DNA of 64,000 nucleotides from Bordetella parapertussis (GTDB lineage Bacteria; Pseudomonadota; Gammaproteobacteria; Burkholderiales; Burkholderiaceae_C), in contig CAMCES010000005.1 of NCBI GenBank assembly GCA_945873925.1, positions 1 to 64,000 of the forward strand. The letters run 5' to 3'. The translations under genes were made by a program, and so were the position numbers. How positions within the stretch are numbered: position 1 is the first letter of the stretch; each line of letters begins with the position of its first letter. The notes below the pieces were generated by a model that searched no databases, was not told the DNA's origin, and was given only the letters and a program-made list of their open reading frames with translations. Positions 28,809-39,340 of the stretch are shown piece by piece.

Positions 28809-30722
28809 CTATTTCACCAGACGGTTATCTTCCGGAGGTGAAACTTTGATGCTCACTTTCAATCGATCTTTGAGCAGCGCAAAGTAGGCTAAGTTTTCGG
28901 CAGTAGCCCAAGATTTAGTGAATCTTTCCAAGGTCTCTGGACGAAGCTTTTGGTCATCAAGGGGCAAAACCTTTGTGACTTTAACAATACCGAATCCCCT
29001 GGCGCCCAGGTCAACGCCGCCAACGAATGGCAGTTTGTTGGCATCAGCACGCATGGCTAAATCAACCAAATTACCAGGCAATTGCTGACTTTTTTCTCTG
29101 GAAATAACCACTGGAACTTGCCATTGGCCAGTTTCTGGTTTGTCCTCCCAAAGCTTCAATTTGGCTTTGCCATCAGCCTTGGCCAAATCCAAAGACTTTT
29201 CAGCAAGTAGGGACTGAACAACCAAGGTCTTCACTTCATTCAACGGGATCAAAACGGATGGACGGTGAGAAACAACACGGGCAGCCGTGAGTTGGTTTGT
29301 CGCTGTTTCCACAGCCTCTGTATTCCGCTTTTGAAGCAGACTGTCAGAGGAAAAAATAGCTTTCAGTAAATTGGGGTGTGCCCAGGGAGTTTGGGCCAGA
29401 TCTTTAGCCTCTTTGGACACACCTTGCGCAGTTTGAATATCAAGATTGAGTTTGAGTGCAGCTGGCTTGAGGCTGTCGGACTGCTCGTAAACTGAATTTG
29501 AAAATTGTTCAGCCAATTCCGCATACTTCTTTTTGGCCAAATCCTTTCTAAGCTCAGCCTCCAACTGTGGCCTCATCTTTTGGAAATCCTCGCCAGCAGC
29601 AGACTTGATGTCAGTGAGCAAAATGATGTGGAATCCAAACTCTGTTTCAACCAAACCACTGATTTCACCCTTCTTAAGAGCAAACACAGCATCTTCAAAG
29701 GGTTTCACCATGGAACCCCTGGCAAAGAAATCCAAATCTCCGCCCTTGCCTGCTGAGCCAGAGTCATCGGAATTTTGTTTGGCGAGTTCTGTGAATTTTT
29801 GTGGGGTTTTCTTCAAGGACTCCAATAGATTCAGCGCCTTTTCCTTTGCTTTCAATCTATCAACAGAGGTCATATCCTTGCCTGAATTGACCAGAATATG
29901 GCTTGCACGACGCTCCTCTTTTGACGCGAGAGCGGCTTGGTTTTGATCGAAATAAGTTTTCAAGTCTGATTCACTGACAGTGATGCCTTTTTCAACGGTC
30001 TCGAGATTCAACACAACGTATTCAATATCGGCTGTTTCAATCGACTTGTATTTTTGCTTGTTCATTTCATAGTGAGCAGCAAGCTCTTCATCTGTCGGCT
30101 TTGCTTGACCCATGTAATCGGATGCCGAAAAAATGGCAACCTGGACTTCTCGCTGTTGCAAGAAAGCATTCATGGCTGCTTCAACCTGTGAGGGAAAAGT
30201 GATGCTGCTTTGGGTAACGCCATTGACGACCTGGCGAACCGCCAAGTCTTTGCGAATCTGTGCTTCAAAACCACTGGGAGTCAAACCCTGCGCAGACAAG
30301 ACCTGCTTGTATCCTTGTATGTCCAAACTACCGTCTGCTTTTTTCAAGGAAGCAAGGTCCTCCATCTCAGAAATAGTCAATGCAAGTTTTTGATCAGAGG
30401 CAAACAGGTGCAAACGGTTTGCACTTGCCTCCAAGACCTTTGACTGAATCAAACGCTCTAGGACACCAAATTTCATCGCTGGCGTGTCAAACATGGACAC
30501 ATCGATATTAGGCATAGAAGCTCGCATACGAGCGACTTCGTTTTTGTGAGATTGTTCCCACTCTTCTTTGGAGATATTCAATCCGTCGACAACAGCAACA
30601 GCTTCACCGCCCTCATCAAAACGCTTGTAACCATCAAGACCAAACAAGACGAAAGAAGGAACAATCAGGATGATCAGCAAAATTTGCATGATCGTTTTGT
30701 GCGTACGAATGAAATCAAACAT
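28809..30722 (-). CDS. ppiD: periplasmic chaperone / peptidyl-prolyl isomerase PpiD
   Basis: 637-aa inner-membrane-anchored SurA/PpiD-like folding factor acting near the Sec translocon. One N-terminal TM helix (IMQILLIILIVPSFVLFGL) is followed by a SurA_N chaperone region, a parvulin domain (~265-360, ERRASHILVNSGKDM through FGFHIILLTDI) and a C-terminal chaperone half. tRNA-Val and hupB lie upstream on the same strand, separated by a terminator. Confidence 0.93.
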   Translation of the reverse strand: MFDFIRTHKTIMQILLIILIVPSFVLFGLDGYKRFDEGGEAVAVVDGLNISKEEWEQSHKNEVARMRASMPNIDVSMFDTPAMKFGVLERLIQSKVLEASANRLHLFASDQKLALTISEMEDLASLKKADGSLDIQGYKQVLSAQGLTPSGFEAQIRKDLAVRQVVNGVTQSSITFPSQVEAAMNAFLQQREVQVAIFSASDYMGQAKPTDEELAAHYEMNKQKYKSIETADIEYVVLNLETVEKGITVSESDLKTYFDQNQAALASKEERRASHILVNSGKDMTSVDRLKAKEKALNLLESLKKTPQKFTELAKQNSDDSGSAGKGGDLDFFARGSMVKPFEDAVFALKKGEISGLVETEFGFHIILLTDIKSAAGEDFQKMRPQLEAELRKDLAKKKYAELAEQFSNSVYEQSDSLKPAALKLNLDIQTAQGVSKEAKDLAQTPWAHPNLLKAIFSSDSLLQKRNTEAVETATNQLTAARVVSHRPSVLIPLNEVKTLVVQSLLAEKSLDLAKADGKAKLKLWEDKPETGQWQVPVVISREKSQQLPGNLVDLAMRADANKLPFVGGVDLGARGFGIVKVTKVLPLDDQKLRPETLERFTKSWATAENLAYFALLKDRLKVSIKVSPPEDNRLVK

Positions 30723-30736
30723 GGCAAAACTCGATT

Positions 30737-30764
30737 AAAAAGAAAAGGCGAACTGGGTTCGCCT
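30737..30764 (-). terminator. rho-independent terminator after tRNA-Val
   Basis: Minus-strand AGGCGAAC / GTTCGCCT with a 3-base loop followed by TTTCTTTTT. It ends the hupB/tRNA-Val transcript before ppiD. Confidence 0.8.
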
Positions 30765-30772
30765 GAGTCTGG

Positions 30773-30848
30773 TGGTGGGTGCTGACGGGCTCGAACCGCC
30801 GACCTACGCCTTGTAAGGGCGCCGCTCTACCAACTGAGCTAAGCACCC
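30773..30848 (-). tRNA. tRNA-Val (TAC)
   Basis: 76-nt cloverleaf: acceptor GGGTGCT, D arm AGCTCAGTTGGTAGAGC, anticodon loop CTTACAA (TAC), TPsiC GGTTCGAGCCC, AGCACCC, discriminator A and encoded CCA. Confidence 0.97.
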
Positions 30849-30863
30849 CACCATAACCGACGC

Positions 30864-31136
30864 TCAATTCAAAGCATCTTTCAATGCTTTTCCTGGGCGA
30901 AACTTAGGCACTTTGGCAGCTTTGATCTTGATGGCTGCGCCAGTGGCTGGATTGCGGCCGTTACGCGCTGCGCGCTTGGTTACTTCGAAGGTGCCAAAAC
31001 CCACTAGGGAAACTGAGTCCCCCTTTTTCAAAGTAGCCTTGACTGCGTCAATGGTGGATTCCAAAGCGCGAGTAGCAGCAGCTTTTGAAATATCAGCATG
31101 TGCAGCAATGTGTTCGATCAGTTCAGTTTTATTCAC
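30864..31136 (-). CDS. hupB: DNA-binding protein HU-beta
   Basis: 90-aa nucleoid protein that bends DNA without strong sequence preference. [38 protein letters not shown] (the HU signature) and [15 protein letters not shown] are all present. It lies just upstream of tRNA-Val. The 196 bp between pgsA and hupB hold only its AT-rich promoter region. Confidence 0.97.
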   Translation of the reverse strand: MNKTELIEHIAAHADISKAAATRALESTIDAVKATLKKGDSVSLVGFGTFEVTKRAARNGRNPATGAAIKIKAAKVPKFRPGKALKDALN

Positions 31137-31332
31137 AAAGGTCCCCTTGACATCAGGTGTGATTTGTTAAGTTGTAAAAGCCGATTTTTTGCGAAAAAAA
31201 TTGATCTGAGATACCCAAGGTTGAAATAGCGCATGAAGGGTCAATAAACCTCAACGATCGGCAACTCGAGACAAAGTTTCATTCACAATAACCATTCTAG
31301 TAGGTTTTAAGGGCATCGATAACGATGGTGCG

Positions 31333-31899
31333 CTACTTGATGTTTGCGCGTATGTGAGGAATGGCTTTTTGCAAGTAGTAGACCATCGACCAAACGGTCA
31401 GGATGGCTGCAATCCAAATAAAAATTCGCCCCCACCAGCCTGAATCGAAAAAACCAAGTACAGAACCATCGTAGAGCAGAAACGGAATGGAGACCATCTG
31501 AACGGTTGTTTTGATTTTTCCGATCATGTGCACAGCAACACTCTTGTATGCGCCGATTTGCGCCATCCATTCACGCAGTGAAGATATCGCAATTTCACGC
31601 CCAATGATCAGCAACGCCACGATCACATCAACCCTACCCAAGTCAACCAAAACAAGCAGGGATGCGCAAACCAAGAACTTGTCTGCCACTGGGTCAAGAA
31701 AAGCACCAAACGCTGAGATTTGATTGAGTTTGCGCGCCAAATAACCATCAAGCCAATCAGTCAGCGCAAACACAATGAACATGGTGGTGGCAATCAGATT
31801 TCGTGTGGCTATCTCAATTGGCCACTGGTAAACCCACACCAACAAAGGAATCGCGATGATTCGCGTCCAGGTCATGAGGGTGGGTATATTGAAAAACAT
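31333..31899 (-). CDS. pgsA: CDP-diacylglycerol-glycerol-3-phosphate phosphatidyltransferase
   Basis: Membrane enzyme making phosphatidylglycerophosphate, the precursor of phosphatidylglycerol. 188 aa. The CDP-alcohol phosphotransferase motif is intact: DWLDGYLARK then GAFLDPVADK (~60-85). Four to five membrane helices. The ATG lies 4 bp after the dnaE stop, so the two are probably co-transcribed. Confidence 0.94.
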   Translation of the reverse strand: MFFNIPTLMTWTRIIAIPLLVWVYQWPIEIATRNLIATTMFIVFALTDWLDGYLARKLNQISAFGAFLDPVADKFLVCASLLVLVDLGRVDVIVALLIIGREIAISSLREWMAQIGAYKSVAVHMIGKIKTTVQMVSIPFLLYDGSVLGFFDSGWWGRIFIWIAAILTVWSMVYYLQKAIPHIRANIK

Positions 31900-31903
31900 T
31901 CGA

Positions 31904-34900
31904 CTAATCGTAGACGATCTGGCTTGTGCACTTTGGTTGGTGCATTGACAACGACTGTAAGGCTGCGTCTGAAGGGTAAAAGTATGCATTCCTGCCCAAC
32001 TGTAGTTCAACTGCATATTCATTTTTTTGAATTTCCAGTCGTATGGGCAATCCTGGCGGCAGGCCTTCGGGAGCGTGAGGATCGGCTTTGGCTGGAAAAC
32101 GATTGATGAGGACAGAAAAATCAGGGACTGCATTGCAAGAAGAAACCCTCAGGTATTTACCAAAACGGCAACGTGCGCTAAATAGGTCCAGTGCCTCCAG
32201 CAATTGAATGCGAAGCGAACCATTTCTTCTGTCAGCTTGTACCCGTACCAAAGCAATGACCAATTTGTCTTCTTTGATTTGATGTGAGTATTTTGCATAC
32301 ACAGATTCATCTGCACTCACTTCCACAGTAGCTGTCATGTCATCAAGCATGAAAACATTCAACCTCCCCCTGGCTGTCTGGATGCTTTTCTCGCCACGAA
32401 TCACACCAGCAACCCATTGGGGCTCTCGACTCTCGGTCAAATCAGACAGGCTTGTTTTCAAAAAACACCGGATCTCTGCCTGCGCCTCTTCAAAAAGATG
32501 ACCTGACAAATGAAAGCCTAATGCGGCTTTTTCGTTGGTTAACTTTTCCCGTATTACCCATGGTTCAGCAGAAGTTAACGTAGGCTCCTGCATCATGGAG
32601 CCATGTGCGTCACCGGCATCAAACAAACCAACCTGATTTAAGTGGGATTCGAGTGATTGGGCATATTCAAATGCAGTTGATACAGAAGCCAAGATTTGAG
32701 CGCGATTTGAGTGGAGTTTGTCAAACGCACCCGCTTTGACCAAGGCTTCAACAGTACGACGATTGACTCGCGACCGGTCAATGCGGGAACAAAAATTCAT
32801 GAGGCTGCTGAATTCACCGCCATTGATACGCTCTTGTGTGATCGCATCAATCGCCAATTGACCCGTTCCTCTGACAGCGCCCAGACCATAACGAATGATG
32901 GATCTTGAAACAGGCACGAAAGCATACTGACCAAGATTGATGTCGGGCTGCTCAAATTCCATTCCCATATGGATTGCATCATCAAACAAAATTTTCAATT
33001 TATCCGTGTCGTCCATTTCCACAGTCATGTTGGCGCAGAAAAATTCAGTAGTGAAATGAACCTTGATCCATGCAGTGTGATAGGCCAATAATGAATAAGC
33101 AGCGGCATGCGATTTATTAAATCCGTAACCCGCAAATTCCTCCATCAAATCAAAAATGGCATCAGCTTGCTGGGTTGAAATATGATTTTTGGCAGCGCCT
33201 TCTCTGAATATCGAACGGTGAACCGCCATTTCTTCAGGCTTCTTTTTGCCCATGGCCCGGCGCAGTAAATCGGCACCTCCAAGTGAATAACCACCGAGCA
33301 CTTGCGCAGTCTGCATCACTTGCTCTTGGTAAACCATGATGCCGTAGGTTTCCAACAAGATAGGCTCAGCCAATGGGTGAGGGTATTTCACCTCTTCCCG
33401 GCCGTGCTTGCGAGCCACAAAACTGGGAATCAGACTCATTGGACCTGGTCTGAACAAAGCATTTAAGACAATCAAATCTTCCAAGCGGGTTGGCTTTGCA
33501 TCTCTGAGCATGGATTGCATGCCTCGGCTTTCAAACTGAAAAACAGCCTCGGTCTTGCCTGCTGAAAATAATTGATAGGTGGGTTCATCGTCTAATTGAA
33601 TATGTTCATAAGCGAAGCTGGCTTGGTCGGGATGTCGCGCAATAATGAGCTGCTTGGCCATTTCCAAAATTGTCAGAGTGGCCAGGCCCAAAAAGTCAAA
33701 CTTCACCAAGCCAATGGCTTCAACATCATCCTTGTCATACTGACTGACCGCCGAGGGGCTGCCTGGCTGTTGATACAAAGGACAAAAATCAGTCAGTTTG
33801 CCCGGTGCAATCAAAACACCACCAGCATGCATGCCAACGTTGCGTGTCAAGCCTTCGACTTTTTGCGCCAACTGAAGCAATATCTTGACCTCATCTTCGG
33901 TCTCCATTCTGTGCGCCAAGACAGGCTCCTGCTCAAGCGCTATTTCAATGGTCATGTGCTGACCAGGCTTGTTCGGTATCAGCTTGGACAAGCCCTCGCA
34001 AAACGGATAGCTCATGTCAAGGGTTCTACCCACATCGCGTATCGCTGCCCTTGCAGCCATGGTTCCAAAGGTCACAATTTGACTGACCGCATTGCGACCG
34101 TAGTGGTTTTTGACATAGTCAATGACACGGTCACGGTTTGTTTGGCAGAAATCAATGTCAAAGTCGGGCATGGATACCCGCTCGGGATTTAAAAACCGCT
34201 CAAACAGCAGGTTGTATCTGATTGGGTCCAGATCTGTGATGTTCAAGGCATAGGCGACCAATGACCCTGCACCTGATCCTCGACCAGGCCCTACCGGACA
34301 AGCATTTTTCTTGGCCCAGTTGATGAAGTCGCTGACGATCAGGAAGTAGCCAGGAAACCCCATGCTCAAAATTGTTTCAATTTCAAATTCCAATCGCTTT
34401 TCATAAGTCAAACGCTGCAATTCGCGAACAGCCGCATCTGGATACAAATGACACAGGCGATTTTCGAGCCCTTCGGCTGCAACTTTTCTGAAATAAACAT
34501 CTGTTGCCAAAGCTTTGCCCTCAACCACTGGCGTGGGAAAGGCGGGCAGTTGAGGTTTCCCCAAAGTTAAATTCAAATTGCAGCGTTGGGCGATTGCAAT
34601 TGTGTTGCTGATCGCGCTCGGGATATCAGCAAAAAGAGACAGCATTTCGGCTTGACTCTTGAAATACTGTGCCTTGGTAAATCGCTTGGGTCTTTTAGGG
34701 TTGCCCAGTATTTCGCCTTCGGCAATGCAAACACGAGCCTCGTGCGCTTCAAAGTCTTCTTCGGTGGTGAACTGCACCGGGTGTGTTGCAACAACTGGTA
34801 GCCCTAGACGCTCGGCAAGCATGACCGCTTCGATCACATGCTGCTCATCATCTGTTTTGTCTGCCCGCTGAAGTTCGATGTAGAGGCGATCACCAAAAAC

Positions 34901-35377
34901 CGATGCCATTCGCGAAGCAATTTCATCGGCCTTTTGCTGACCCGATTGTTTGAGCGCAAGGCCAATTGGGCCAGACTGCGCACCCGACAAAGCAATCAAT
35001 CCCTGTGTGCTGTCAGTTGTCAACCATGCCCAATCAACAGCGGCTTGGGTTTTGAGGTTTTGTTGCGTCCAACTTTTAGAGATTAGCTCACACAAGTTCA
35101 AATAACCAACTGTGTTTTGGACCAAAAGAAGGATCTGAGAAGTGCTTGTACCCAACTCTTCAATGGCTGAAGTCACCGACACTTCAGCTGCAATCAGTGG
35201 TTTGATGCCTTGTTTTCGACAAGCGGAATAAAACTTCACTGCCCCAAATAAATTGTTCAAGTCGGAGATAGCCAAGGCAGCTTGCCCATCTTGCTGTGCC
35301 CTTTCAACCAGGTCATCTATGCGGCAAGTGCCATTGACAATGGAGTATTCGGTGTGAAGTCGAAGGTGAACAAACAT
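31904..35377 (-). CDS. dnaE: DNA polymerase III alpha subunit
   Basis: Catalytic subunit of the replicative polymerase. 1157 aa. The N-terminal PHP domain begins FVHLRLHTEYSIVNG, and the C-family polymerase core has GPGRGSGAGSLVAYAL and catalytic Asp residues in MPDFDIDFCQ. Finger, helix-hairpin-helix and OB regions follow (QTARGRLNVFMLDDMTA). It is the main DnaE type, not the shorter mutagenic ImuC/DnaE2. Divergent from trxA. Confidence 0.96.
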   Translation of the reverse strand: MFVHLRLHTEYSIVNGTCRIDDLVERAQQDGQAALAISDLNNLFGAVKFYSACRKQGIKPLIAAEVSVTSAIEELGTSTSQILLLVQNTVGYLNLCELISKSWTQQNLKTQAAVDWAWLTTDSTQGLIALSGAQSGPIGLALKQSGQQKADEIASRMASVFGDRLYIELQRADKTDDEQHVIEAVMLAERLGLPVVATHPVQFTTEEDFEAHEARVCIAEGEILGNPKRPKRFTKAQYFKSQAEMLSLFADIPSAISNTIAIAQRCNLNLTLGKPQLPAFPTPVVEGKALATDVYFRKVAAEGLENRLCHLYPDAAVRELQRLTYEKRLEFEIETILSMGFPGYFLIVSDFINWAKKNACPVGPGRGSGAGSLVAYALNITDLDPIRYNLLFERFLNPERVSMPDFDIDFCQTNRDRVIDYVKNHYGRNAVSQIVTFGTMAARAAIRDVGRTLDMSYPFCEGLSKLIPNKPGQHMTIEIALEQEPVLAHRMETEDEVKILLQLAQKVEGLTRNVGMHAGGVLIAPGKLTDFCPLYQQPGSPSAVSQYDKDDVEAIGLVKFDFLGLATLTILEMAKQLIIARHPDQASFAYEHIQLDDEPTYQLFSAGKTEAVFQFESRGMQSMLRDAKPTRLEDLIVLNALFRPGPMSLIPSFVARKHGREEVKYPHPLAEPILLETYGIMVYQEQVMQTAQVLGGYSLGGADLLRRAMGKKKPEEMAVHRSIFREGAAKNHISTQQADAIFDLMEEFAGYGFNKSHAAAYSLLAYHTAWIKVHFTTEFFCANMTVEMDDTDKLKILFDDAIHMGMEFEQPDINLGQYAFVPVSRSIIRYGLGAVRGTGQLAIDAITQERINGGEFSSLMNFCSRIDRSRVNRRTVEALVKAGAFDKLHSNRAQILASVSTAFEYAQSLESHLNQVGLFDAGDAHGSMMQEPTLTSAEPWVIREKLTNEKAALGFHLSGHLFEEAQAEIRCFLKTSLSDLTESREPQWVAGVIRGEKSIQTARGRLNVFMLDDMTATVEVSADESVYAKYSHQIKEDKLVIALVRVQADRRNGSLRIQLLEALDLFSARCRFGKYLRVSSCNAVPDFSVLINRFPAKADPHAPEGLPPGLPIRLEIQKNEYAVELQLGRNAYFYPSDAALQSLSMHQPKCTSQIVYD

Positions 35378-35466
35378 GCTGGCATTCTAGTGAGGTGATC
35401 CATATTTTCGCCATCGGTGGTGATGGGCCAAATGTCTCGTAGAATCTCAGAAAAGTAAGGAAACCC

Positions 35467-35799
35467 ATGGCAAACGAACTCATCCAACATCTTTCTGATG
35501 CATCTTTTGAAACCATTGTTCTTCAATCCAAGCATCCTGTTTTGGTTGATTTTTGGGCTGAATGGTGCGGCCCGTGCAAAATGATTGCCCCCGTGCTCGA
35601 TGAAGCGGCCACCACTTATGAAGGCAAATTGCAAATCACCAAAATGAATGTGGATGAAAACCGGGATATTCCAGCCAGGTTTGGTATCCGTGGTATCCCA
35701 ACCCTGATGCTTTTCAAGGATGGTCAGCTTGCAGCAACCAAGGTGGGTTCGCTCAGCAAAGCCCAATTGACAGAGTTCCTTGAACAACAACTGAGTTAA
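35467..35799 (+). CDS. trxA: thioredoxin 1
   Basis: 110-aa cytoplasmic disulfide reductase. Active site [13 protein letters not shown], cis-proline region [14 protein letters not shown]. It precedes rho, as in many proteobacteria, with a 154-bp gap. Confidence 0.97.
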   Translation: MANELIQHLSDASFETIVLQSKHPVLVDFWAEWCGPCKMIAPVLDEAATTYEGKLQITKMNVDENRDIPARFGIRGIPTLMLFKDGQLAATKVGSLSKAQLTEFLEQQLS

Positions 35800-35801
35800 A
35801 T

Positions 35802-35868
35802 TTGTTCTTTTTTCCTCAATTCCTGTCATAATTTCAAGAATGCGCAACATTCAGCTGAATTGAGCTGA
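35802..35868 (+). promoter_or_regulatory. rho promoter-like and leader region
   Basis: The 154 bp between trxA and rho hold TTGTTC (35802) and CATAAT (35827) with a long 19-bp spacer, then an inverted repeat TCAGCT-N6-AGCTGA (35851-35868), and then a C-rich pyrimidine stretch (35905-35930). C-rich unstructured leaders can serve Rho autoregulation. Tentative. Confidence 0.3.
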
Positions 35869-35953
35869 GCCACATGGTGCGCTTGGTTGGCGCTCTGTCA
35901 ACCGGACCCCCTCCCCCTTTATCCCCTTCAAACTCCCCGATGGAGTAAATCTT

Positions 35954-37216
35954 ATGCACCTGAATGAACTGAAAGCACTTCATGTATCTGAAGTCTTGAA
36001 GCAGGCTGAAGAGCTCGAAATCGAAAATACCGGGCGCATGCGCAAACAAGAATTGATGTTTGCGATTATCAAAAAGAGAGCGCGCGCAGGTGAACAGGTG
36101 TTTGCCGATGGCGTACTTGAAATCCTTCCAGACGGATTTGGTTTTTTGCGCAGTCCCGACACCAGCTATACCGCGAGTACGGATGACATTTACATCAGCC
36201 CCAGTCAGGTCAGGCGTTTCAACCTCCATACAGGTGACATGATCGAAGGTGAAGTGCGCATTCCAAAAGACGGCGAGCGTTACTTTGCCCTGACCAAGCT
36301 TGACCAAGTCAATGGTGATCTGCCTGAAAACAACAAGCACAAAGTCATGTTCGAAAACTTGACGCCGCTGTTCGCTCGCGAGCAGATGAAGCTTGAGCAA
36401 GACATCAAGGGAGATGAGAACATCACCGGTCGCATCATTGACATCATCGCGCCCATTGGCAAAGGCCAACGCGCATTGCTGGTGGCTCCACCTAAGAGCG
36501 GCAAAACCGTGATGATGCAGCACATTGCCCATGCGATTGCAGCCAACTATCCCGATAGCCACATGATGGTTTTGTTGGTGGATGAGCGCCCGGAAGAAGT
36601 CACTGAAATGCAGCGCTCAGTCAAGGCTGAGGTCATTGCATCCACATTTGACGAGCCTGCCGCGCGACACGTTCATGTGGCTGAGATGGTCATCGAGCGC
36701 GCCAAGCGTCTGGTTGAGCTGAAAAAAGATGTGGTTATCTTGCTTGACTCGATTACCCGCTTGGCTCGCGCTTACAACAATGTGGTTCCAAGTTCCGGCA
36801 AAGTCCTCACAGGTGGTGTCGACGCCAATGCGCTACAAAGACCCAAGCGATTTTTTGGAGCTGCACGCAAAGTTGAAGAAGGTGGTTCGCTGACCATCAT
36901 CGCCACTGCATTGATCGACACCGGCAGTCGCATGGATGAGGTTATTTTTGAAGAGTTCAAGGGCACTGGCAACTGTGAAATCCATTTGGACCGTCGCTTG
37001 TATGAAAAGCGCGTGTTTCCAGCCATTCAACTCAATAGAAGTGGAACAAGGCGCGAGGAACTTTTGTTGGCTCCTGAAATACTTCAAAAATCGAGAATAT
37101 TGCGTCAATTTATCTACAACTTAGATGAAATTGAGTCTATGGAATTGATGTTGAAAAACATGAAAGCCACCAAGACCAATGTCGACTTTTTTGACATGAT
37201 GAGACGGGGCGGCTGA
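35954..37216 (+). CDS. rho: transcription termination factor Rho
   Basis: Hexameric RNA helicase ending transcription at rut sites. 420 aa. N-terminal [22 protein letters not shown]-fold RNA-binding region with [13 protein letters not shown], Walker [13 protein letters not shown], Walker [17 protein letters not shown]. Complete. Followed by rpmE2, the usual betaproteobacterial order. Confidence 0.98.
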   Translation: MHLNELKALHVSEVLKQAEELEIENTGRMRKQELMFAIIKKRARAGEQVFADGVLEILPDGFGFLRSPDTSYTASTDDIYISPSQVRRFNLHTGDMIEGEVRIPKDGERYFALTKLDQVNGDLPENNKHKVMFENLTPLFAREQMKLEQDIKGDENITGRIIDIIAPIGKGQRALLVAPPKSGKTVMMQHIAHAIAANYPDSHMMVLLVDERPEEVTEMQRSVKAEVIASTFDEPAARHVHVAEMVIERAKRLVELKKDVVILLDSITRLARAYNNVVPSSGKVLTGGVDANALQRPKRFFGAARKVEEGGSLTIIATALIDTGSRMDEVIFEEFKGTGNCEIHLDRRLYEKRVFPAIQLNRSGTRREELLLAPEILQKSRILRQFIYNLDEIESMELMLKNMKATKTNVDFFDMMRRGG

Positions 37217-37300
37217 GTGGTTTAATTCGGGCATAATACCCAGTTCTGAAAAGTGCAAGAGATAGGCTCTTGTGGCTCTCAACTCTCAAAGGAAATGTCA

Positions 37301-37558
37301 ATGAAAGATGGAATTCACCCCGAGTACCGCGAAGTCTGCTTCCAAGACTTGTCAAATGGCTTTAAATTTGTCACCAAAACATGTGCAAACACCAAAGAGA
37401 CCATCAAGATGGAAGACGGTCGCGAATTGCCGCTCTATAAGCTAGACACATCAAGCGAATCACATCCCTTCTACACTGGGACCCAAAAATCCGTGGATAC
37501 CATGGGCGGTCGTGTTGAGCGGTTCCGTAACAAGTACGGCAAAACAGCAGCAAAGTAA
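37301..37558 (+). CDS. rpmE2: 50S ribosomal protein L31 type B
   Basis: 85-aa zinc-free L31 paralogue: [20 protein letters not shown] and [20 protein letters not shown], without the CxxC pairs of the zinc form. ATG 37301 has GGA 7 bases upstream; ATG 37295 is the alternative. Followed by a strong terminator. Confidence 0.95.
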   Translation: MKDGIHPEYREVCFQDLSNGFKFVTKTCANTKETIKMEDGRELPLYKLDTSSESHPFYTGTQKSVDTMGGRVERFRNKYGKTAAK

Positions 37559-37572
37559 CCCCATCCTGGCTA

Positions 37573-37603
37573 AAAAAAGCAGCTCTTGGGCTGCTTTTTT
37601 TTT
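37573..37603 (+). terminator. rho-independent terminator after rpmE2
   Basis: AAAAAAGCAGC / GCTGCTTTTTT with a 6-base loop and a run of nine Ts, 14 bp after the rpmE2 stop. Confidence 0.92.
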
Positions 37604-37642
37604 GCCAACACCCCCCAATCAGCCTGTGTCAAACTGTTTTCC

Positions 37643-39340
37643 GTGAATATCCCGTCACCCGCCTTGGTCGCACAAAGTGCAGTCCGCCGACTTCCTCGGT
37701 GGGCTTTGGTTTCATTGTGTTTGATTTATGTGTTGTTTGGTTTTATCGACCGCGCGCCTTGGAAGCCGATGGATGTGGCTTCTCTGGGATACATGCTGTC
37801 ATTGGCAAATCTGGAGTCCAGTCTGCTCGAGTTACAAATGGCGGGAATCCCGCCTGAACTCGATGCCCTTTTCCCCTACTGGTTAGGTGCCATCGGCATC
37901 AACATGTTTCAGCCATGGCTGGCAGCCGATATGGCAGCCCGGGTCCCCTTTGTTTTGATGTCACTGATGAGCATGGTTTGTGTTTGGCATGCCATTTATT
38001 TATTGGCGCGCAACCCCCAGGCTCAACCTGTTGCATTTGCCTTTGGTGGTGAAGCCGACCCAAAGGACTATGCACGCTCATTGGCTGATGCGGGATTGCT
38101 TGCTTTGTTGGCATGCTTGGGGCTGGCATTGCCCATTCACGAAACCACACCCATGGCCATTCAATTTGACTGCGTAGCTCTGTTGTTTCTGGGCGCTGCC
38201 ATGTTGCCTTTTTACCCTCAGCGCGGTTTGTTGGTTTGGGGCTTGGGCCTGTTGTTCTTGTCATTGAGTGGTGCACCATTCATCGCTATCGTTATCGCGC
38301 TGGGAAGCACCATACTTTGGCTCAAACATCCCCAGTCACAACGCGGGCAATGGCTCTTCATGGGTTTGCTATGCCTTGTCTTGGTGATTGCTGCGTTTGT
38401 CTTGGATTTGTGGCGTTGGCGAATCACACCCATGAACGAGTTATTGAGTCAATACCGTCAGCGTATCGAATTACCAGTCTGGTTTTTGTGGCCTGCATGG
38501 CCTTTGGCGCTATGGACATTGTGGAGTTGGAGAGCACACTGGAAAACGCAATCATGGAGTCAGCATCTGGTGCTGCCATTGTTCCTTTTTGTCATTACAT
38601 TGCTTGCCAGCATCGCGACACCAGACCCCGATCGCACACTCCTTCTCACCTTGCCATCGATTGCAGCTTTAGCGGCCTTTGCATTGCCAACACTGGGGCG
38701 CAGTGTTGCTGCATTGATTGACTGGTTTACTTTGCTGTTTTTCACATGGGGCGCGTTCATGATTTGGGGTGTTTGGGTTTCACTCGAAACAGGTATCCCG
38801 GCCCAACCCGCTCTCAATGTAGAGCGCTTGGTACCTGGCTACATTCACACTTCCAACGGATTGCATGTGGCGATTGCCGTTTTGGTCACTGTCTTTTGGG
38901 TCGGACTGGTTATCTGGCGAATTGGCAGGCATCCTTCAGCCATCTGGAAAAGCTTGGTTTTGCCTGCGAGCGGTGCCACACTTTGCTGGGTTTTGCTCAC
39001 GACGCTGTGGCTACCCATTTTGGACCGTGCACTCAGCTATAAATCCTGGGCGGCTGAATTGACACAAGCGCTTTCATTGAAAGATTGCATTTACGCTGTC
39101 GATCTGCATAGAAATCAACTGGCCGGTCTGGCATTTCATACAAACAGCCGCTTTCAGGCACTGCCCAATGAAGGCAGTCAATTGCAATGCAATTGGTTGT
39201 TTGCAAGCCTACAGTCAGTGGCCAACCCCCATGCCATCGACCCACGCCATTGGACTCTGGTGAAAAAATCCAAAAGACCCGCTGACAAATCGGAAGAAAT
39301 CATGATTTTCAAACGTACTCCAGCCAATGGCCATGAGTGA
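37643..39340 (+). CDS. GT-C type (ArnT/PMT-like) integral membrane glycosyltransferase, putative
   Basis: About 565 aa with ten or more membrane helices. A segment after the first helix, FIDRAPWKPMDVASLG, resembles the periplasmic loop of GT39/ArnT-family lipid-linked glycosyltransferases, which carries the catalytic acidic residue. No other catalytic motif can be confirmed. GTG 37643 is the likeliest start, since earlier in-frame TTG codons lie inside the rpmE2 terminator. It overlaps the MATE gene by 14 bp. Substrate unknown. Confidence 0.6.
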   Translation: MNIPSPALVAQSAVRRLPRWALVSLCLIYVLFGFIDRAPWKPMDVASLGYMLSLANLESSLLELQMAGIPPELDALFPYWLGAIGINMFQPWLAADMAARVPFVLMSLMSMVCVWHAIYLLARNPQAQPVAFAFGGEADPKDYARSLADAGLLALLACLGLALPIHETTPMAIQFDCVALLFLGAAMLPFYPQRGLLVWGLGLLFLSLSGAPFIAIVIALGSTILWLKHPQSQRGQWLFMGLLCLVLVIAAFVLDLWRWRITPMNELLSQYRQRIELPVWFLWPAWPLALWTLWSWRAHWKTQSWSQHLVLPLFLFVITLLASIATPDPDRTLLLTLPSIAALAAFALPTLGRSVAALIDWFTLLFFTWGAFMIWGVWVSLETGIPAQPALNVERLVPGYIHTSNGLHVAIAVLVTVFWVGLVIWRIGRHPSAIWKSLVLPASGATLCWVLLTTLWLPILDRALSYKSWAAELTQALSLKDCIYAVDLHRNQLAGLAFHTNSRFQALPNEGSQLQCNWLFASLQSVANPHAIDPRHWTLVKKSKRPADKSEEIMIFKRTPANGHE